A stretch of 64,000 nt of DNA from Castor canadensis (taxonomy: Eukaryota; Chordata; Mammalia; Rodentia; Castoridae): assembly GCF_047511655.1 (NCBI RefSeq), contig NC_133397.1, positions 48,498,001 through 48,562,000 of the forward strand, given 5' to 3'. Below are positions 35,276-47,055 of this stretch, one piece after another; within the stretch, counting starts at the first letter, position 1, and each line of letters begins with the position of its first letter. A program made the translations under genes and the position numbers. The notes beneath the pieces were generated by a model that worked only from the letters and a program-made list of their open reading frames with translations, was not told the origin of the DNA and did not search any database.

Positions 35276-35440
35276 ACCAGGCATGGTGGCAAAGAGGCAG
35301 AGACAAGAGAATTGTGAGTTTGAGGCCAGTTCTGGGAAAATTATTTAGACCCATCTCAAAAACAAAATAAAAACAAAAGAGTTGGGCTCAGTGGTAGGGC
35401 ACTTGTACAATTCTGGGTATTGTCCCTTTCCCACAAAACC
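35276..35440 (+). repeat. Composite SINE: B1-like plus ID-like
   Basis: 'accaggcatggtggca', 'gaggcagagacaagagaattg' and 'gacccatctcaaaaac' form a shortened B1-like unit. A degenerate ID-like unit follows ('gttgggctcagtggtagggcacttg', 'gggtattgtccc'). Confidence 0.65.
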
Positions 35441-35545
35441 TATTACTTAATGAGTAATTACCATGTGCTAGGTTGTAGTAAGAATTTTAAGTAGATCATG
35501 ACAAATGCCCTAGCAGGAAGATTCTTAAATACAATGGGAGAATGT
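35441..35545 (-). repeat. MIR-like relic
   Basis: Plus strand 'gagtaattaccatgtgctaggttgtagtaag' and 'cctagcaggaagattcttaa' match antisense MIR weakly. Confidence 0.4.
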
Positions 35546-36064
35546 CTAATAGCAGTATCTTTTCATGGAGTTACAAAAAAGCATGGGACTCATTTTCTGG
35601 AAACACGAGTTCCAGAAATACAGTAAGAAAAGGAGAAAGAAGAAATCATGAGGCATGGCCATTTTATTAGTCTAAGGGCCCTTTGTGAAGAGGAGCCTGA
35701 GAAAGTCACCTAGCAGTACTTGTGAGAGGAGACCTGGAACTCTGTGGGGCAGGAGCAGCGATGTCCAGAGTACTATGAAGAAAAAAATGAAAGAAATCTT
35801 TTTTACATCATTTGTAAAAATGATGCTAAGGGAAGTTCTGGACCTATTAGAGAAGGGTCCTGTCTAGGGAAGAAAGCCCATGGTGTGTGGGAGTGGGGAA
35901 GAGGGAAGCATGCAAAGCCCCCGTGCCTAAGGCCTGCGGCTCTAAAGCAATCTCTTAGGAGACTGCTCACCCAGTGAGGGTTATAGAATAGTGAGAATAA
36001 ACACTCTGCCTATTCTGATTGTGGACTTGCATGTGTTTGGGGAAGGGAAGTCAGAATTCTTTAG

Positions 36065-36235
36065 AAACACATATTTTTAAATGATTCTATTGAGATAAAC
36101 ACACGTAAGAGAAAAATGCAGAAATCATAAGTGCACAGTTTGATGAATTATTGCAAAGTGAACACACCCTTATATCCACCACCCACATCAAGAAAGAGAA
36201 CATTACTATCTTCATAAATATTTACTACTCAGTTT
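36065..36235. mobile_element. Old L1 3'UTR-like fragment
   Basis: 'ttctattgagataaacacacgta', 'gcacagtttgatgaattattgcaaagtgaacacaccc' and 'cacccacatcaagaaagagaacatta' form a sequence common in old L1M 3' regions. Orientation was not settled. Confidence 0.5.
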
Positions 36236-36440
36236 TCACAGGCTTAGTTTCTTAAATGAATTTGTGTCCCTCTATCATAGATATTTAAAGTTAAATATGA
36301 CCAGTTAAAACATTTTATGTATAAAGTGAGAAAAGAGGGCTTGTTCTGAAAAGTGACTTAAAGAAAATAGTTAAAATCCATAAAATCCCATGTAAATGAA
36401 ATATTAAAATCTTTACAATGTATAATTAAAACTTGAAATA

Positions 36441-36565
36441 AGGGCTGGTAGAGTAGTCAAGTGATAGAGCTCCTGCCTAGCAAAGCGTAGCAAGTGTGAG
36501 GCCCTGAGTTTAAGCTCCAGTACCGCAAAAAAAAAAAAACCAACCAAACAAACAAACAAAAAACC
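36441..36565 (+). repeat. ID-like SINE with target-site duplication
   Basis: tRNA-derived SINE: 'ggctggtagagtagtcaagtg' (A-box side), 'gaggccctgagtttaagctcc' (B-box) and a 'ccgc' plus A-rich tail. Flanking direct repeat TGAAATAAGG lies at 36434-36443 and 36566-36575. A short internal insertion ('aaagcgtagc') makes it longer than the other copies here. Confidence 0.85.
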
Positions 36566-36575
36566 TGAAATAAGG

Positions 36576-37780
36576 TCTGGTTTTATGCACCTCCCAAATC
36601 CATTAGGATTGAACATTGAGGTTCAAAGAGGAATTCCCATTTCTTTAGAACATGTTTCTTAAAGCCTTCAGGAATACACAGCTTTTGGCACTGTTTCAAG
36701 CACATCCTGTGCTCAGAAAATATTTGTCAATAATCATAATGATGATAAGTTTCCTTTTTAATATAATTCATTGTGACCCCTCTAAAACAATAACTTGTGC
36801 AAAGAAATATTACTTTTACTTCTTCTAAAGTTCCTGGTTGGAGTCACAGGAAACAGAATTCTATGGGTATTAGTGATTACGTGTTTTATACATCAGCTTA
36901 AATTATTTTGGCCTTTACCTCCATTCTTCTCAACAGCCAAACACAGCCTGCCAATCTGAAAGGAGGGAAAGAAACTAAGAGAGAAGATGACAAGAAACAG
37001 AGGGAAAAACAAACACTGAATTAAGAACACTCAAAAAAACTCCCTTCATACTTTCTTTTGCTTCAAGGAATCAGTATTACAACTCAGTATGGCAATTAAC
37101 CATATTTCTTATTAGACCATATTTCATTATGTGCACACTCTTATTTTGGTAGATAGTCGTTGGTGAGCCGAAGAAGGTTCTCCATGGAAGCCACCATTGG
37201 TGGGTGGACCACTAAGACACACAGAGAGAGCCATTTGCCAAATGGGAAGTTTATCTATATTTTACAGACTGTAATATCTTTAATGGATCCTTCAGTTGAA
37301 ACTTTGCAGAAGATAGAGTTGATATCTGCTATTTAAACTTGATGATGAATCCTGAATATGGTACATTTTTTTACCTACTTGTAAGCACTAAACCAAGCCT
37401 GGTCTTCAGAACTCCCCAAGTGATTCCCCATGGTGCTACAAATGGATTAATGATTTGTTTTGTTTTGATTTTTAAATTGTCAGCAACATTAGTATGGGAT
37501 GAGGCAGCTACTTCATAAATATGTGTGGGTTTTATGTTTTCTGTGTCTTCAGCAGTAGAAAGGCATGATTTTAGCATTTAGCCATTGGGGTTAAAGTATA
37601 AATAGATATAGAATTCATAAGAAACTTCCCAGAGGTCCATTTTAGCCAGTGAATTGTAATTTAGCAGCTTTGCTTTTAAATAAACTATTTATTTGGCTAT
37701 GACAGATTGAATAATTCTTTAGGGCAAAATATACTCTATTATTCTTTAGGAATCAGTATCATATAGTTACAAAGAAAACT
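36576..37780. other. Non-coding sequence, nothing recognised
   Basis: Single-copy AT-rich sequence, no feature that I can support. Confidence 0.4.
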
Positions 37781-37784
37781 GAAA

Positions 37785-38050
37785 TCTAGCTTCATGTCTG
37801 CTACTATGTAGCTGTGTGACCTGTGGCTTCTTGCCTTTGGACCTTAAAGTCTAGTAGTGGTGAAGATTATGGGCTCTAGGGTTAATGACACCTGGGTCAA
37901 GGCCCTTACTAAACCTCTATGAATTTAATTTTCTCATCTGCAAAATGGGACCATTAATACTCATACTTCATAGAATGTTATTATGAGGACTAAACAAAAC
38001 AAAGCATGTAAGGTGCCCTGTATAATCTGTGCTCAATCAATAATTAAGTT
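37785..38050 (+). repeat. MIR SINE relics (two partial copies)
   Basis: A short MIR-like piece ('tgctactatgtagctgtgtgacctgtgg') is followed by a longer one ('tgggctctagggttaatgacacctgggtc', 'ttttctcatctgcaaaatggga', 'tattatgaggactaaac', 'tgtgctcaatcaataatt'). Confidence 0.75.
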
Positions 38051-38564
38051 TAAGAAAGTGGCCATATCTTCTTTTCCAGATCTGAATGTTATGATTCTGT
38101 GACTGATGAAGCTTCCAAAGTGTATGTCAAGATTGTATCCAGCAAAGAATTGCAAGTCCTTGAGAGGTGGGACTGGTAACCAAGCTTTATACCACTTGGG
38201 CAGTGGTGTATTTCAGTTACACATTTACTGAAAACCCTGACTTTCCCTGAAAAGAGAGGAAGAAAACTGTCAGCTGGTCAGAAGAGTTTCCTCTTGTAGA
38301 CTTGTGTGGCACAGTCCTTAAATAGAAGCTGTGTGCTTGCCTTAAGGGTTGGTGTTCTTGGGAGCACCAGGGCTGGGACACGGGAGTATAAGGTGGGAAG
38401 GAAGTTGATCAAAGAGAAAAGGCCAGTGTCCTTACAAGGGACTGAAGGAGGCAGATTAACCCTTCCATCAGCTATGGGTGCATTCTGTGGGGGCAAGAAA
38501 TGGCAGCCAGAGACCATGTAATCTTCAAAGGCCTACCCATTCAACCTGTATCTTTCTAGTTCTT

Positions 38565-38662
38565 TTTCCTTTTTTGGGGGGGCACACCAGGGTTTTGAAC
38601 TCAGGATCACATGCTCGCTACACAGGCGCTCCTACCACTTGAGCCACTCTGCTAGCCCTCTT
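38565..38662 (-). repeat. ID-like SINE
   Basis: Antisense: 'gggttttgaactcaggatcac', 'cacaggcgctcctaccacttgagccactctgctagccc'. This is nearly the full unit. Confidence 0.8.
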
Positions 38663-38879
38663 GCCAGTTCTTTATCATTGACAAGTGTTTTCCTTAGCTA
38701 TGGTATGTGAACAACAAAGACAATGCCTTGCTTGTTTTAAAGATGAAAGGCTTAATTTAAGTAGGTGAGTCTGATATTTAAAACCCATATGTCCTGACGC
38801 ATTAGTGCCATGCTTCTTCTTCCACCCTGTTTTGTCTGAGATGTGCATATTCTGATAATTTCTTTCTTTTCCTTCTATG

Positions 38880-39010
38880 TCTTTCTGAGCTTCAGTTTAT
38901 TCCTTCATAAAACAGGACTATCAATAGTACCTTCACTGCATTTGTGAGAAAACAAAATTAGATAATGTGCATGGAGCACTTCAAGCTGTAGTAATTAGTT
39001 GTTGCTATCA
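38880..39010 (+). repeat. MIR SINE relic
   Basis: 'ttctgagcttcagtttattccttcataaaacagg', 'tcaatagtaccttcactgcattt' and 'gtgcatggagcact' follow the sense MIR order. Confidence 0.55.
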
Positions 39011-40325
39011 GCTATAATTCCCTTGCTGTCTGGGGGTGGGGGGGGTTGGATGCTAAATTCCTAGTATTGCTTTTCATTGTTTCCTCCAATATAATCCCAT
39101 GTTTTGAAATATTCTGTATATCAAATTGCATATATTGTTAATAATTGTTTTATTATCAAAGGCATTAAAGACTGCCAGTGGGAGCTTCTGATCAACAGCA
39201 GCAAAATTAAACTGACTTAATTCCAATGAAAGTAAAGAAATTTGATATTTAGAGATCTTTATCCTCATCTAAGTAAGTGTACTTTTTATCCAGGACATGT
39301 AAAATATCTAAAACATCTTGCTGATCCCTATCACTGTCTTAGCAGATTCTGAACATAGTTGGGCTCTAGCTTTTCAATGAATGAGCCAAATCTCATTATT
39401 ATAATCTGAGTAAGTTGATGTTTTGTGTGTGATCTAATTCAATTTTTGAATGTTACAACTTTTTCCATCACATCATGGGAAATTGGTGTGGTCCACAAAT
39501 AATCAAAATGAATTCATTAAGAGTGAAGCTGAAGATGAATTTTTAACATGCTATCAGAAGTTACTGGTTAATAGGCATACCAGTCTTTCAGATTCTACAT
39601 TCTGTTATATAATAACTGAATTATGGAGTTTATTCATTGTCATTATAAGCCAAATTCAATTGTAATTTTTAATATTTTTACCCTTCATCATTTTTTACAA
39701 CAAAAGGAAAAATAAATTTTCTTAATATACAGAAATTAGGTCATTTATAGCCAAATTTAACTCTTGAGAGGGTTAATTATAAGAGATGCTTAAAACAGAC
39801 AAATTTACATAAACTCATCTCTTATTTTGCCAAGATATGTTACAGAGAGAATAAGCCTTGAGTCTTTCAAATATTATTGGGCCAGCCTAAAATAATTTCA
39901 TTGTGAGAACATTTTCCTTCTCTGTGTGCAGTCTAAGTGCATATTTTGTGCTCTTAGGAATAACTTTCCAAAGCTGTGTGAAGAATGTAGCAATAAAATC
40001 TAATAAGAATTATGGCTCATGTTTTGAATGATGTCAGTACCCTTTTAATCCTCCCAAACATGAAAACGTTCTCCTCCTAAGTACAATTTCTCAACTCCTT
40101 ATATCTAAGAAAATAAGTAGAGCTTTGCAATCCCATTGGCAAAATAAGAGTTAAGGGAACATGTTTGTTCCATTCTTAAGGCTTATGTTTGTTATTAAGA
40201 TAATCATTTTAGAAAAGAAATGCATTCTAGACAATATTATTTTCCTGAATACATATTATTTTGTTTAATTTTCATATATTATTTACCATCAGAAGATTTC
40301 TTGAGTTTGTTGTTCCAGTTTTGTT
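39011..40325. other. AT-rich single-copy sequence downstream of mir-216b
   Basis: No named repeat or gene. G-run at 39031-39047. Confidence 0.4.
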
Positions 40326-40329
40326 TTGA

Positions 40330-40495
40330 AATCAGTGGTCAAAAACTTGAGCATGAGCCAGCCTTACCTGGATGGAGAGTTTGTTAAAATTTGGATTGCT
40401 GGGCTCATTTGGAGTTCCTATTCAGGAGGCCTTATATGACACACATGCTGCTAGTGCAGAGGTCACATTTTGATAACAACTGCTTTAAGCTGAGT
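40330..40495 (+). repeat. MER5A-type hAT relic
   Basis: 'cagtggtcaaaaacttgagcatg', 'gagagtttgttaaaatttgg', 'tggagttcctattcaggagg' and 'gctgctagtgcagaggtcacattttgataac' follow the MER5A layout. Confidence 0.55.
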
Positions 40496-40656
40496 ACAGA
40501 CTTCTTTTGCAACTTAATTCGGTGAGTTTGCACCATCACGAGGGATGTAATCCCCTTTCTTAAAGTTAGATAAAGTGACCCTCAATTGGTTATTTTGCTA
40601 CATTTATTCCAAGTCAAAGAACTGCATGCAGAATAGCACAGTTGGATGCTTGAAGC

Positions 40657-40738
40657 TGTCAGACTGAAGAATCTCTACTGGTAAGTGTGTGATTTCTTCA
40701 GTGACATCACATTTGCCTGCAGAGATTTTCCAGTCTGC
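40657..40738 (-). ncRNA. MIR216B: microRNA precursor mir-216b
   Basis: 82-nt hairpin on the minus strand. The 5p arm (40728-40707) appears identical to miR-216b-5p over 22 nt, with seed AAUCUCU. The 3p arm (40690-40667) corresponds to miR-216b-3p with a few differences: it reads 'cttaccagtagagattctt' where I recall '…cccgtagagattcta' in human. The loop lies at about 40691-40706. The precursor ends ('gcagactgga', 'cagtctgaca'-type closing pairs) are conserved. It is the first of the three miRNAs in transcription order. 216b and 216a share the AAUCUC core of the seed but differ at the seventh seed base, so their targets overlap without being identical. Confidence 0.97.
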
Positions 40739-41061
40739 CACTTTGAAAGTACATAAGATGTAAAAAAAATTTCTTTGTTCTACAATGGTCTTTTTGGCCC
40801 TGCTAGATTTAAAAACTATTGTTATGCAAGATTGAAATTAGATGGGAAATACGAGTTACAATTGGGATTTATAAGAGTGAGAATGCGAACTCTCCATGGA
40901 GAAGGAAGGAAAGGGGAAAAGTGAACCATAAAACCAATCTCATATGTAACAATGTTTTAGCCATACTGTGTGGTTTATGTTCAGTCTATATATCCTTGGG
41001 TTTCAAGCAATTTCATCTACATGTTAGACTTTGCATTCAGGTTTCTCCCATGTCTTTCTTA

Positions 41062-41151
41062 ATTTATACTTATATCTAAGTAATCATAAATGACAAATAG
41101 GATGTCATTTATACTTATATCTAAGTAATCATAAATGACAAATAGGATGTC
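41062..41151 (+). repeat. Exact 45-bp tandem duplication
   Basis: Units 41062-41106 and 41107-41151 are identical ('atttatacttatatctaagt…' to '…gatgtc'), and the first four bases of a third follow. The unit is single-copy sequence, 320 bp upstream of mir-216b in transcription direction. Identity implies a very recent slippage or end-joining event. Confidence 0.97.
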
Positions 41152-41154
41152 ATT

Positions 41155-42755
41155 TCTCACTTTTACTTTCCTCATCCCTTTTCTACCTAGTAGCTGTCTT
41201 ATGATAAATAATATCACCTGTTGCCAGTTTTTGAAGTGCTGAAATAATGCATAATATGCAATAGTTACTTGAGGAACACAATGTAATTTGTGAATATTAT
41301 AATATTAAATCTACAATGGTTTTTTTGTCTTTAGAACATATTTTACCCAGTGTTAACTATAAATTTGGTTCAACATTTCACTAGAACATGTACTATGTAT
41401 TTTGTTCCCTCCTATATTCCAGGACAAAGAATACTTCCAGCTTAGTGAACATTTGCTGCTGAATGACAATGACTTACAGAAGATTTTTTGGTAAATGTTT
41501 ACCAGTACAAAGGTGATATCTATCACCTTTATACATACATATATATCAACTCACATTTTAATTGATATCAGAGTGAACATATTTAATTTCAGGCAAGACA
41601 GGAAAAGATTTATATATATAAACATTAATCTTGCTATAAAGAATAGTCTTACAGCAAAATACATTATGGTGGAGATTTTTGGATAAAAATTGGTTTAGGA
41701 GTGGAATTAATGAGTTTTTAAAGTCTAAGTATATTATATTATGCCTTCAGATATATAGTTTTATTTTAGATGAGTTTTTCAGTCCTGGAGTATATCCAAA
41801 TTTATGTAATAATGAATCATAAAATTAGGTTTGATTATGTTTACACAACACAGTGTCTTGATTTTCCGTTAATCTACCCTATACACATCCTTGGACTTCA
41901 AGATGATTTTAAAAGCATCTTTTCAATTGCATTCTGACTTTTCTAAATAAACCATAAATACAAACTTAACATTAAATCTCTCATAAGTGTGCAGAAGATA
42001 TAACAGGTGGCCCTGGTCTGATGTGAGTGGAGCTGAAATCATGTGTTGAAATCATTACAGCTTGGAAAGATAGAGAACATCTGGGATTCAGGGAGAACAT
42101 TCCCATCCTTTTAAAAACACAGAGCTACATCCTTTTGGGTTGTGTAGAAACAAGGGCCTGGTGCTGGGAACTCCATGGTCTTCAGTCTGTTCCTCTCAGC
42201 TCTAAGCTTGGGATTGGTACACCTCAGCTATGGAAAGAAAACAGGCTGCCCTGCCATCATTCATTTTTCTCTTCTCAAATGATGCTTTTTGTTTTAACTA
42301 TGCTTGCAGGGCCTGGATAACAGTGTTACTTGTTCTGTTGAAGGAAAATTGGAATTGGAAGCGTAGTTTCTACGTTCCTTATTGTTGATTTCTTATTTGT
42401 TTCTTTGCTTCATATGAAGGCATGGATGGAACAGAGCTTTGGAACAGCCTTATCTTTTCAGTCACCTCTATGACGAAGATAGAAACAAGAATCCTATAAC
42501 ATAAGGCTTCTGTTAGTTTAAGCATTTAGGTAAAGAAACACCCCTCTATAAATGCAAATATTTGGTATGTAGGCATTATCTTTCATTAATAGATGAAGTT
42601 GTAAGACTGTTTAAGCAGAGATTGAAAGTCAGAAAAAAAAAACAAATAGTACACATACATTTTGAAAGATTTACCTAGTGATCCTGGATTTATGGAACAT
42701 ATTTCTAAATTCCAACCAGGATCTCCTAATCCTAAATTCTTAAGATGTTGATTTG
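41155..42755. other. AT-rich single-copy sequence
   Basis: No named repeat or gene. The open frame at 42027-42320 (97 codons) has no recognisable domain. Confidence 0.4.
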
Positions 42756-44918
42756 AGAAATCTCTTAAAAAAATGATCTTTTAGAGCAGTTAGACTTACA
42801 GCAAAATTGCATGAAAAGTACAGGGAATTCATATAAAACCCCTCTCTACACCTGTACAACTTCCCAACAACTATTACCATCCCCCACTACAATGGTGCAT
42901 TTGTTACCATATATGAGCCTACACTGACACATTGTTACTCCTAATCCATACTTTACATTAGGGTTCATTTTTGGTGTTCTATGTAGGGGTCTTGACCAAT
43001 ACATAATGATACATATCCAATATTATAGCATCATATAGAATAGTTTCACTGCCCTAAAAATGCTCTGTTGTTCAGTCCTTTCCCCCAAACTCCTGCAACC
43101 ATTGATCTTTTTACCATCTCCATAGTTTTTTCTCTCCAGAGTGCTGTATTGTTAGAATCACATAGTAGTATATATATGGCCTTTTCAGATTGGCTTCTTC
43201 CACTTGATAAAATATACTAAAGTTTTTTTCATTCTTTACATGGTTTGGTAGCTTATCTCTTTTTAGTGATCAATAATATTCCTTTTTCTGGATCTATCAT
43301 AGTTTACCCATTTATCTACCGAAAGGCATCTTGGTTGCTTCCAAGTTTTGGCAATTTTGAATAATGTTGCTGTAAAAATATGAGTGAGGATTTTGTATGG
43401 CCATGTTTCCAACTCCTTTGGATAAATATCAAGGAGTATGATACCTGGGTTATATAGCAAGAAAATATTTAGCTTTATAAGACCTTGCCAAACTCTCTTC
43501 ACAAATTGTACAAGTTTACTTTCCACCAGCAATGAGTGTAAGTTACTGCTGCTCTAATCCAAGCTAGCATTTGGTGTTGCCAGTGTTCTGGATTTTATCC
43601 ATTCTAATAGGAGTATACTGCTATCTCACTGTGACTTTAGTTTGCAATATCCTAATGACATATGACGTTTAACATCTTTCATATGCTGTTTACCGTTTCT
43701 TCTTTGGTGAAGTATCTATTCAGTTCTTTTGCCCATTTTTTAATGAGGTTCTTTTTCTAATATTGAGTGTTAAGTGTTCTTTATATATTTTGGATAACAG
43801 TACTTTATTGGTTGTATCTTTTACAAAAATGCTGTAGTCTGTGGCTTGTTTTCCCAACCTCTTAACATCATCTTTTGAAGAGCAGAAGTTTTAAATTTTA
43901 ATGAAGTGGAGCTTATCGATTATTTCTTTCATGGGTCATGTCTTTGTAGTTAAATCTAAAAGTTTTGACACATAGAATGTCCTCTAGGTTTTCTCTTTTG
44001 CTACCTTCTAGGAGTTTTGTAGTTTCACATTTTATATTTAGGTCTATGAGCCATTTTGAGTTAATTTTTTAAAATGATTGCAAGATCTGTGTCTAGTTTC
44101 ATTTTTTAAACAGGTGGATGTCTAATTTTTCCAGGACCATTTATTGAGAAGACGATCTTTGTTCCATTGTATTTGCTGAATTTTTAAAGAACAGCTAACT
44201 CTACTTATGTGGGTTTATATCTGGGATTTTTGTTCTGTTCTGTTGATTTATTTGCCTATTCTTTCACCAATACCACATTGTCTTAAAATAATATTGCTCT
44301 ACAGTAAGTTTTGAAGTTGAGTACATAGTGTCCGTCCTCTGATTTTATTCTTTAATATTGAGTTGGTGTTCTAGATGTTTTGCCTCCTTATCTTCATCTT
44401 AGAATCAGTTTGTAGATATCCACAAAATAATTTGCTGAGATTTTGATTGGGACTCCATTGAATCTATAGATCAAGTTTGGAAGGCTTGATGTCTTGACAA
44501 TATCGAATCTTCATATTCATGAACATGGATCATCTTTCTAGTTATTTAGTTGTTCCTTGATATCTTTTGTGAGAATTTTATAGTTTTCTCATATAGATTT
44601 CATACATCTTTTAAAATTTATACCTAAGTATTTCATTTGGGAGTACTTATATAAATAGTAATATGCTTTTAACTTCAAATGCTACTGTTCATTGCTGGTA
44701 TACAGGAAAATGATTGGCTTTTGTTTTTCAATATTATATCCTGCAAATTTGCTATAGTAGCTTATTAGTTCCAGGAACTTCTTTGATTCTTTCAGGTTAT
44801 CTACATAGATATTCCTGTTTTCTGTGAACAAAAACAGTTTTGTTTCTTGCTTTCAAATTGCTACACCTATTTCATTTTCTTGTTTTATTGCATTAGTTAT
44901 GCCTTCTAGCACAGTGTT

Positions 44919-45804
44919 ACTAAACTCAAAGCATCCCATGAAGGCCAGGAGATACCACAGGATGCTTTGAAGTCTGCCACTTACCTAAAACTTAATCCTT
45001 TCTTTACTCAGAGAGAATAAGCTACACCCTAAACATCATCGAGGCCTGGGGCTGAGAACTTCACACAGGTAATCTCTTTAACAAGATAAAAATCTTAGAT
45101 CCTAGCCTAAGAGCTGCATCCTAGCCAGAATTTCACACAGGTAATCTCTATCAGATAGAGTAGGCCTGAGAATTTCACACAGGTAATTTAATTTAATAAG
45201 CTAAAGACCCAGGCCTAGATAGGTAAGACACCTAAAACACTAGATAGCATTTGTTGCCCTCAACGCAGAGAAACTAAAGCAGATACTTTAAAGCAACTGA
45301 GGCCAATAGGAGAAGGGGACCAGGAACTAGAGAAAAGGTTAATTAGAGAAGAATTAACTTAGAAGATAACACACATGTACAGGAAAGCAATGCGAGTCAA
45401 CTCCCTGTATAGCTATCCTTATCTGAACTAGCAAAAACCCTTGGTCCTTCCTATTATTGCTTATACTCTCTCTTCAACAAAATTAGAGATAAGGGCAAAA
45501 TAGTTTCTGCCTGGTAGCGAGGGGGAAGAGGGGGTAAGGGAGGGAGTGGGGGATGTAAGGGAGGGGGCAAGGGAGGAGAAATGACCCAAACATTGTATGC
45601 ACATATGAATAAAATAAAAATTAAAAAAAAAAAAGACCGAATGCTGATACCATCATTCTCCCTCTAGGGACGACAACTTTCAGTCTATTTAAAGTGTATT
45701 CCTTTCCTTATAAACTATCATTTTCACTATTTTTGCCTTTTGCCTGAATTTTCCTCTTGATGGACACAGAACTGAGGTATACACCAGAGCTAAAATTTCT
45801 AGTT
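44919..45804. mobile_element. LTR-like block inserted in the old L1
   Basis: Unrelated to L1 on either side of the nested L1 tail. It starts near TGTTACT and ends near AGTTACA, imperfect TG…CA inverted ends. It holds three copies of 'ttcacacaggtaat' at 45060, 45132 and 45174. I find no target-site duplication, and part of the host L1 is deleted at the junction. It could be a solo LTR of an unrecognised family or another element. Confidence in the class is low; that it is an insertion is clear. Confidence 0.4.
45215..45636 (+). mobile_element. 5'-truncated LINE-1 (copy 4)
   Basis: 3' end of the same L1 family as copies 1-3, plus strand, from 'gataggtaagacacctaaaac' through the G-rich tract to 'gcacatatgaataaaataaaa' and a poly-A run. 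A short possible target duplication, AAAGACC, is at 45203-45209 and 45632-45638. It is more diverged than copies 2 and 3. Confidence 0.9.
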
Positions 45805-46539
45805 ACAGAACCAGACTTGCATACCTGGGATAAATCCCAGCTGATCATGGAGTATACTTCATTTTATACACGGTTGAATTTAATCTGCTAATATTTTGCA
45901 GCTCTGTTCATGAGAAACATTGGTCTATGGTTTTCTTTTTTGTAATACTTTTTCTGTTTGGTGTTAGGATAATGCTGGCCTCATGGAAGGAGGGAATAGT
46001 ACATTTGTATCTATTTTCTGCAAAGAGTTGACACCTTCTCTTCCTTAAATGTTTAGTAGAAGTCACCAATGAACCCATTTTGGCCTTGTTTGTTCTGTTT
46101 TCAAAGATTATTATTTAGCCACTTTCACTAACAGAGCTAGGCTTTTGATTGTCTCTTTCTTCTGGTGCAAGTTGGCAGGTTGTGTCTTTTAAGGAATTGG
46201 TCCATTTCATCTAGGTTATTAGTTTATGGACATGTAATTATTCATAATATTTATTTATTATTTTTTAATGTCTACATTATCTGTAATGATGTCTCTTCTT
46301 TTATGTCTGATAATAGTATTTATGTTCAAGATATTAATCTTATCTTTTTTTCTTAGGCTGTCTAGAGATAGATCAATTTGATCAATATTTTCAAAGAACC
46401 AGCTTTTGGTTTTGCTGACTTCCTCTATTGACTTACAGTTTTCAATTTCATTGATTCCTGCTCTATTTTTTATTATTTTTGTCTGCTTACTTTGGATTTA
46501 ATTTGTTCTTTTTATAGTTTCTTAAACTTGAACTTAGAT

Positions 46540-46880
46540 TATTTTATTTTTTTAGCAGTATTGGGATTTGAATTCAGGACTTTGCACTTGCTAGGAAGGC
46601 ACTCTATTGCTTGAGCCATGCCTCCATCACTTTTCACTCTGGTTATTTTAGAAATAGTCTCACTTTTTGCCCAGGCTGTCCTGGACTTTGATCCTCCTAT
46701 TTTAAAAGCTTCCTGCTGTTACTGGGATGATAGATACATGGCACCACACCCAGCTGATGGTTGAAATTTGGGTCTTTTAAACTTTTTGTTCAGGGTGACC
46801 TGGAACTGCAATCCTTTGATCTCAACCTCTCTGTGTAGCTGGGGATGACAGGTGTGAGCCACTGGAAACTGGCTCTAGAT
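46540..46880 (-). repeat. Composite SINE: two B1-like units plus ID-like
   Basis: Antisense trimer. The ID-like part is first on the plus strand ('tttgaattcaggactttgc', 'gcttgagccatgcct'). Two B1-like parts follow ('tttgcccaggctgtcctgg', 'actgggatgatagatacatgg', then 'cagggtgacctggaactgc', 'gtagctggggatgacaggtgtgagccac'). Confidence 0.8.
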
Positions 46881-46971
46881 TATCAATATTAGACCTTCTC
46901 TTCTAACATAGCATCTAATGCATATAAATTTCCCTATACCTGCTATTTTCACTCATGCTTATATACATATA

Positions 46972-47055
46972 TTTTATAGTACTGGGGATCAAATACAGGG
47001 TCCCAAGCATGCTAGGCAAGCATTCTACCACTGTGCTACGTCCCCAGCTCATTAT
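46972..47055 (-). repeat. ID-like SINE
   Basis: Antisense: 'gtactggggatcaaatacaggg', 'gctaggcaagcattctaccactgtgctacgtccccagc'. It lies close to the classical rodent ID element. Confidence 0.7.

Larger units (their letters stand above)
23976..40738 (-). ncRNA. MIR217HG: Inferred primary transcript of the mir-216b/216a/217 cluster
   Basis: Minimum extent of the minus-strand transcript needed to carry the three hairpins 216b, 216a and 217. In human these come from the long non-coding gene MIR217HG and are enriched in pancreatic acinar cells. Hairpin order, common strand and spacing (about 5.6 kb between 217 and 216a, about 10.8 kb between 216a and 216b) support one locus. I could not identify exons, splice sites, the start or the poly-A site, so the real transcript probably extends beyond both ends. 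A candidate promoter or enhancer lies at about 49.3 kb. Boundaries here are only the outer hairpin ends. Confidence 0.55.
42760..46535 (-). mobile_element. Old LINE-1, 3' half, interrupted
   Basis: Diverged L1 on the minus strand. The 3'UTR lies at about 42760-43250 ('cagcaaaattgcatgaaaagtacaggg'). The ORF2 C-terminus follows to 44915, and an 89-codon stretch at 43532-43263 still reads 'KRVWQGLIKLNIFLLYNPGI'. After an inserted block (44919-45804) ORF2 resumes at 'gaaccagacttgcatacctggg' and continues to about 46535. The piece of ORF2 expected between the two halves (about 290 bp by comparison with copy 1) is missing. Confidence 0.85.

Noticed and set aside
36441..36565. Possible tRNA gene
   Set aside because: The A- and B-box-like motifs belong to an ID-like SINE with poly-A tail and target-site duplication, and no cloverleaf is formed.
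43263..43532. 89-codon minus-strand frame as a novel gene
   Set aside because: It reads as the ORF2 C-terminal region of an old L1.
45060..45190. Possible CRISPR-like spaced repeats
   Set aside because: There are three short copies with unequal spacing in a mammalian transposon-rich context, so this is not a CRISPR array.
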